From Candidatus Omnitrophota bacterium (GTDB taxonomy: Bacteria; Omnitrophota; Gorgyraeia; Duberdicusellales; 4484-171), in contig JAMWBQ010000009.1 of NCBI GenBank assembly GCA_023819315.1, forward strand, positions 1-32,723: a DNA stretch of 32,723 bases. Reading direction: 5' to 3'. The notes under the pieces are model-generated. The model was not told the origin of the DNA. It saw only the letters and a list, made by a program, of their open reading frames with translations, and did not search any database. The position numbers and the translations under genes are program-made. Shown piece after piece: positions 28,112 through 32,723 of this stretch. How positions within the stretch are numbered: the stretch's first letter is position 1; each line of letters opens with the position of its first letter.

Positions 28112-29597
28112 TGTTTATACTCTGGTTTATATTCTTGTAATCTAACCCCCCCAAAATAACTTTTTGTGCTGGCAAAAGAAAATAATTGTTTAAATAGGGG
28201 ATAAGCATACCCCCACTTAAAATACAGATAATAGCTAAAATTACCATCGCAGTTCTCATAAAAATGGGCACCTCTTTAACCTCTTTGTATAAACTATTTA
28301 ATTTGCCCAAGAAAGCAAATTTTTGCACCTTCATAAAGGAAGAAAGAGTAAGGATACTACCAATAATTGCCCAAATAGCATAACCAATATATCCCTTTTC
28401 CATACACGCAATAATAATTAAAAGCTTACTAAAAAAACCATTGAACGGAGGTATACCTGAAATACTTAAAGAAGCAATTAAAGATGTCCATCCCGTCAGA
28501 GGCATATTCTTACGTAAACCTCCCATCTTAGAAAGATCTCTTGTTCCTATAGTGTACTCTATTGCTCCTGAATTAAGAAAAAGTAAAGATTTAAATACTG
28601 AATGATTAAATAGATGGAATAGTCCACCTAAAACACCTAAAGGTGTACCTAAACCAATGCCCAATATTATATACCCAATTTGACTTATAGAATGATAGGC
28701 TAACAGCCGCTTAATATCCATCTGAGTAATAGCCAGGATCACTCCTACCATTATAGATAAAACTCCTAAGAACATAAGGATATCAAGAAAAATCTGATTT
28801 ACTCCTAAAAGATTATAGAAAATTCTTAAAAGTAAATATACTCCTAAAGTTTTAATAAGCACTCCTGATAAGGTTGCCGAGATAGGTGCAGGTGCAGAAG
28901 GATGGGCATCAGGCAACCAAGCATGAAAAGGCACAATAGCAGATTTTAATCCTACCCCTAAGAAAAATAAAACTGCAGAAAATATCACTACCGGCACTAT
29001 CCCCTTCTCCCAGAGAACCACTCCCATATCAGCAATATTTAATGTAGAAGTGTAAGAATATAAGAGAGCGATACCTAAAAGAATACATAGAGAAGCAAAC
29101 GAACTCATTACTAAATATTTAAAAGAAGCTTCTAACTCTTCTGCTTCTACACCATAAGCTACCAAAGCATAACTTGCCACGGAAGCAATCTCTAAGAAAA
29201 CAAATACATTAAAAATATCTCCACTGATAAGCAAACCGTTCATACCGGCAAGCATAAAAAGAAACAAAGTATAGAACTTATACTTAGAAGTGAACTTTTC
29301 CATATAATTTACAGAAAAAAGAGTAATCGTCCAAGCAATAAAATTAACTGTAATTAACATAAACCTTGTTAATCCATCTATAACTAAAGTTATCCCCCAA
29401 GGAGGTAACCATCCTCCCACCTTATACAATAGAGGCTCAAATGGCTTAAAAAACAATATAAACAAAGACAACAAGAATAAAACAAAAGTAGTAATATTAG
29501 CAAAGATATCGGTAAAAAATTTAGAGTGCCTTCCTACCAAGTATATAATAAATGCTCCCGAAAGAGGAAGAATAGTAAAAAAAGGAATAATTACCAT
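28101..29597 (-). CDS. Mrp/Mnh subunit D-like proton-conducting membrane subunit
   Basis: KSAIVPFHAWLPDAHPSAPAPISATLSGVLIKTLGVYLLLR, KRLLAYHSISQIGYIILG, GIPPFNGFFSK. Confidence 0.95.
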   Translation of the reverse strand: MVIIPFFTILPLSGAFIIYLVGRHSKFFTDIFANITTFVLFLLSLFILFFKPFEPLLYKVGGWLPPWGITLVIDGLTRFMLITVNFIAWTITLFSVNYMEKFTSKYKFYTLFLFMLAGMNGLLISGDIFNVFVFLEIASVASYALVAYGVEAEELEASFKYLVMSSFASLCILLGIALLYSYTSTLNIADMGVVLWEKGIVPVVIFSAVLFFLGVGLKSAIVPFHAWLPDAHPSAPAPISATLSGVLIKTLGVYLLLRIFYNLLGVNQIFLDILMFLGVLSIMVGVILAITQMDIKRLLAYHSISQIGYIILGIGLGTPLGVLGGLFHLFNHSVFKSLLFLNSGAIEYTIGTRDLSKMGGLRKNMPLTGWTSLIASLSISGIPPFNGFFSKLLIIIACMEKGYIGYAIWAIIGSILTLSSFMKVQKFAFLGKLNSLYKEVKEVPIFMRTAMVILAIICILSGGMLIPYLNNYFLLPAQKVILGGLDYKNINQSINNEK

Positions 29598-29598
29598 A

Positions 29599-29949
29599 TT
29601 AACCTTTCAGTTTACTAATTTTGGTTATATCGAATGTGCCATACTTTTCGTATATTCTTATAGCAATCCCTACAACCAATGCTGTGGTAGCTAAACCGAT
29701 AACTATTGATGTTAGAACTAAAGCTTGCGGAAGAGGGTCAACCATATCAAGGATTGATTGGTCAGGTGAATATAGAGGAGAACGTCCACCCATCTTATAT
29801 CCTACAAGAACTAAAAAAAGATTAGCTGCATACTCGCATATCACCAAACCAATAATTATTTTAATAATGTTTCTCTTCCGCAGAACTCCGTACAGCCCCA
29901 CGCAAAAGAAAACTAAACACAAAAAATATGGTAGATAACTATTATTCAT
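29599..29949 (-). CDS. Mrp/Mnh subunit C-like (NuoK-like)
   Basis: YAANLFLVLVGY...DPLPQALVLTSIVIGLATTALVV. Confidence 0.95.
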   Translation of the reverse strand: MNNSYLPYFLCLVFFCVGLYGVLRKRNIIKIIIGLVICEYAANLFLVLVGYKMGGRSPLYSPDQSILDMVDPLPQALVLTSIVIGLATTALVVGIAIRIYEKYGTFDITKISKLKG

Positions 29950-30412
29950 CTTTAGAAGTAAACTTTAACAATATCAACACTAAAAATATTCCAAATAATC
30001 CCAATCCTACCTTTAAAGCAATAGCGATATTAGAGAAAATTATACTTCCTGCAGAGAATAACTCAAATGGTTTACCTTTGCTAAACCAATCTAAGAAGAA
30101 GTATCCTCCCATAAACCCTAAAATAGCGATACCCAAAAACAAGAGAGCGCCTACACTCTCTAAAACTGATATAAATGTTTTAGGTAAAATTCTCAAGGCC
30201 TCTTCTCTTCCAAAAGCAAGCATAAGATGGATAAAAGATATCGCAACAATTACTCCTCCTGCAAATCCTCCTCCTGGAGAGATATGGCCATGGAGGGTAA
30301 TATATAATCCATAGAGAAGAATTAATCCTACGGTTAAACCTGTAATTGTCTTTACAATTAATGTCATCCCCTTATCTTTATTATCATAACTCATCTTCTT
30401 CTTTCTCCTCAA
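29942..30412 (-). CDS. Mrp/Mnh subunit B-like (MnhB domain)
   Basis: LYGLYITLHGHISPGGGFAGGVIVA signature. Confidence 0.94.
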   Translation of the reverse strand: MRRKKKMSYDNKDKGMTLIVKTITGLTVGLILLYGLYITLHGHISPGGGFAGGVIVAISFIHLMLAFGREEALRILPKTFISVLESVGALLFLGIAILGFMGGYFFLDWFSKGKPFELFSAGSIIFSNIAIALKVGLGLFGIFLVLILLKFTSKDE

Positions 30413-30929
30413 GTTTTTTCCTACCTTTCTTCCTCATTACTGTCATCACTCCCACCACACTGGCAAAAAGGACAGTTGCCTCTCCTAAAGTATCGTAGGC
30501 TCTAAAATTTAAAATTATAGAAGAAACCAAATTAGCCGATCTAACTAATTCTTTAGCATGATCAAGATAAAATTGGGATATGCGCATAAGAGGATAGCCG
30601 AAGGGGGGTAAATCTTTTATAGCTAAATAACCTAAATAGAGGAAAATTATTATAAAGACAAAAGAAACAATTGTATTAAATACCCATCTACCCGAAGTAG
30701 AGAATGGTAGATCTTTTTTTATAGTAGCTCTAATTAAGATTATTAAACAGAGGATCTCTACTACCAACTGCGTAATTGCTAAATCAGGTGCTTTCAATAT
30801 CAAAAAAACGATACATAAACCTAAACCACTTGCTCCCAATGCCACTACTGCCGAAAGTAAATCTTTTACCTCAAGAGCGATAAGCGCTCCTAAGATCATA
30901 AATATTAAAAGAATATTTAATTCTAACAT
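30384..30929 (-). CDS. Fused MbhD/MbhE-like subunit (DUF4040 + MrpA C-terminal domain)
   Basis: N-half ALGASGLGLCIVFLILKAPDLAITQLVVEILCLIILI; C-half SIILNFRAYDTLGEATVLFASVVGVMTVMR. Confidence 0.9.
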   Translation of the reverse strand: MLELNILLIFMILGALIALEVKDLLSAVVALGASGLGLCIVFLILKAPDLAITQLVVEILCLIILIRATIKKDLPFSTSGRWVFNTIVSFVFIIIFLYLGYLAIKDLPPFGYPLMRISQFYLDHAKELVRSANLVSSIILNFRAYDTLGEATVLFASVVGVMTVMRKKGRKKLEEKEEDEL

Positions 30930-30931
30930 AA

Positions 30932-32557
30932 CTACCTAAAAAATAAATATAATAACCCTAACATCCCTATCAAACACCAAACTAAGTACGTAGGTAAAAC
31001 TCCATTATGAAGGAAACTTAAGAATCTACCTAATAAAAAAATTAATCTCTTGCCTTGATCGTAGATATCAAAATATTTATTCTCTGCACTATTGTAAATT
31101 TTTTTAAGTAAGGATAAATCTTTTATCGTATTGTAAAAATCTTCACTCTTAACCTCATCCTCTAATACTTCTCCTCCTATATAAGATGAACTATAACGAA
31201 TACTTCTTGCGGAAAAGAAGAATAAAATTAAACCCAAAATTATACCTGAAACAATTAAACCTGTAGAAAGAAGTGGTCGCCATAATCCAGAAAAGTAAAT
31301 TTCTCCTACTCCTTTCTCTATGAACTTCAATATCGTAGAGTAGGCAAATAAGCCAAAAATTATACATAGTAAGGATAGGATAAATGGTGGAAAATAGAGA
31401 CTAAAGCCTACCTCTTTAACTATCTTCTTAGGTTTACCTAAAAATACCGAAGAGATAAGTTTTAAGAAAGAAGCTAAAGTCAAACCCGAACCAACCAATG
31501 CCATAACTAAAGATAAAGAGATGGTAACCTTTAGGGTTATAAATGTAGTGTTATTAAATAAATCTAACAAACTCTGATAGATCATCCATTTAGAAACGAA
31601 ACCATTAAAAGGAGGTATTCCTGATATAGAGAAAGAAGCAATCAAGGTAAAGAGAAAGGTAAGAGGCATAAATTTACCAATACCTCCTAAATCCTCTAAT
31701 TCACTGCTCCCGCTTTGCTTCTCTACATTACCGGCACATAAGAATAAGCAAGATTTATAAATGGCGTGATTAACCATATGGAATAACCCTGAAGCTAAAC
31801 CTAAAGATGTTGCTGAAGTTATCCCCAAAATCATATAACCCACTTGAGAAACAGCATGGTAGCCCAATAGTCTTTTTATATTATGCTGAATCAATGCCAT
31901 CATTACAGCAAAAATTACCGTTGATGAGCCTATAATGAGAAGAAAAATTTTTGCCCAATTATCTAAAATAAATGTATCCTTCACTATTCTTGCTAATAGA
32001 TATATCCCTAAAAGTTTATCCAAAGAAGCTGGTAAATAAGCTACCACTGGTACAGTAGTATCTTTAGCTACATCGGGTATCCAAGTATGTAAGGGTATAG
32101 CACCTGCTTTAGCAAAACAACCAAGAGCAATAAAGATAAAAGATAAAAGAGCTAACCCATTGTTTATTATCAAAGGTTGTTTGTCAACATAGAGATTAAA
32201 CGATAGCGAGGAAGTTAAATATGCATATAAAATAAACCCTAAGAGCATAAGTCCATCGCTACCACCTACAATAATAAAAGTCTTTTTTGCCGTAGATGAA
32301 GCATCATCGGACAGGTTTATTAATTGAAAAAGAGTAAAACCTAAGAAACCCCATAAACTGATAACGATCCATACATTTCTTGTGAAAACTACTCCTATGC
32401 TTAAAATACCTGTGATCAAAAACCAGAAGTAATAGGAAAACTTTCTCTCTTTGATGTAGCCAAACGAATAGATAAGAATAATCAAAATGAAGAAAGAGAT
32501 AAAAGTTGCTACCAACTTAGATAAGTTATCTAAAATAAACAAATCACTTATTATCAT
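30932..32557 (-). CDS. NuoL/MrpA-N-like proton-conducting membrane subunit with C-terminal extension
   Basis: KAGAIPLHTWIPDVAKDTTVPVVAYLPASLDKLLGIYLLAR, KRLLGYHAVSQVGYMILG, GIPPFNGFVSKW; extra C-terminal HNGVLPTYLVWCLIGMLGLLYLFF. Confidence 0.93.
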   Translation of the reverse strand: MIISDLFILDNLSKLVATFISFFILIILIYSFGYIKERKFSYYFWFLITGILSIGVVFTRNVWIVISLWGFLGFTLFQLINLSDDASSTAKKTFIIVGGSDGLMLLGFILYAYLTSSLSFNLYVDKQPLIINNGLALLSFIFIALGCFAKAGAIPLHTWIPDVAKDTTVPVVAYLPASLDKLLGIYLLARIVKDTFILDNWAKIFLLIIGSSTVIFAVMMALIQHNIKRLLGYHAVSQVGYMILGITSATSLGLASGLFHMVNHAIYKSCLFLCAGNVEKQSGSSELEDLGGIGKFMPLTFLFTLIASFSISGIPPFNGFVSKWMIYQSLLDLFNNTTFITLKVTISLSLVMALVGSGLTLASFLKLISSVFLGKPKKIVKEVGFSLYFPPFILSLLCIIFGLFAYSTILKFIEKGVGEIYFSGLWRPLLSTGLIVSGIILGLILFFFSARSIRYSSSYIGGEVLEDEVKSEDFYNTIKDLSLLKKIYNSAENKYFDIYDQGKRLIFLLGRFLSFLHNGVLPTYLVWCLIGMLGLLYLFFR

Positions 32558-32723
32558 AACTCTCTTTTAGTTTAAAAGTCTTTTGCTGACACAACTTTAT
32601 CAATTCATCACCTTTAAATATTTTTTCTCCTTCTTTAGAGAATGCTACACTCCGTTCGGTGCAACAATAACAAGGGTCAACAGCGGCTAAGATTATTGCT
32701 GCATCGGATATGGTGTATCCGGG
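32544..32723 (-). CDS. Group 4 [NiFe]-hydrogenase large subunit, C-terminal fragment (partial, runs off window)
   Basis: Translation PGYTISDAAIILAAVDPCYCCTERSVAFSKEGEKIFKGDELIKLCQQKTFKLKESYDNK*; DPCxxCTxR C-terminal Ni-ligand motif. Overlaps the next gene by 14 nt. Not in the supplied ORF track. Confidence 0.85.
   Translation of the reverse strand, partial: PGYTISDAAIILAAVDPCYCCTERSVAFSKEGEKIFKGDELIKLCQQKTFKLKESYDNK

Noticed and set aside
1-32723. CRISPR arrays, tRNA or rRNA genes, prophage or defence islands
   Set aside because: No regularly spaced repeats, cloverleaf-like segments or phage/defence signatures were recognised; the window is mostly core metabolism and housekeeping.

Overview
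The window is about 32.7 kb of AT-rich bacterial DNA. Essentially every supportable gene lies on the minus strand, tightly packed and often overlapping. I could not determine the lineage from sequence alone. Reading from high to low coordinates, it contains: (i) the C-terminal tail of a group 4 [NiFe]-hydrogenase large subunit (window edge), followed by a Mbh/Mrp-type antiporter module, a 2x[4Fe-4S] ferredoxin subunit, a MazG-like protein and a HAD phosphatase fused to an M52-type hydrogenase maturation protease; (ii) three lipoprotein-like genes (unknown, SNase, M48); (iii) purB-purM-purD-purE and a TsaC/YrdC + low-MW phosphatase fusion; (iv) rpiB, glyA, dCMP deaminase, nrdR and a bifunctional nuclease; (v) dnaE, HU, hisS and aspS; (vi) LysM lipoprotein, phoH, 7TM-HD, ybeY, recO, queF, polX, apbE and panB; (vii) the end of an insertion sequence at the left edge. 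The main hidden signal is in the hydrogenase ferredoxin subunit. Its ORF ends at an in-frame TAA, but the same frame continues for 67 more codons with protein-like sequence ending in CPHCRRK, which would complete a CEIC...CPHC zinc-ribbon-like pair. Other notable items are an AspRS lacking the bacterial GAD insertion, two unusual domain fusions (TsaC-YwlE-like, HAD-M52), a minimal 7TM-HD protein, and an IS end whose transposase ribosome-binding site sits in a perfect hairpin.
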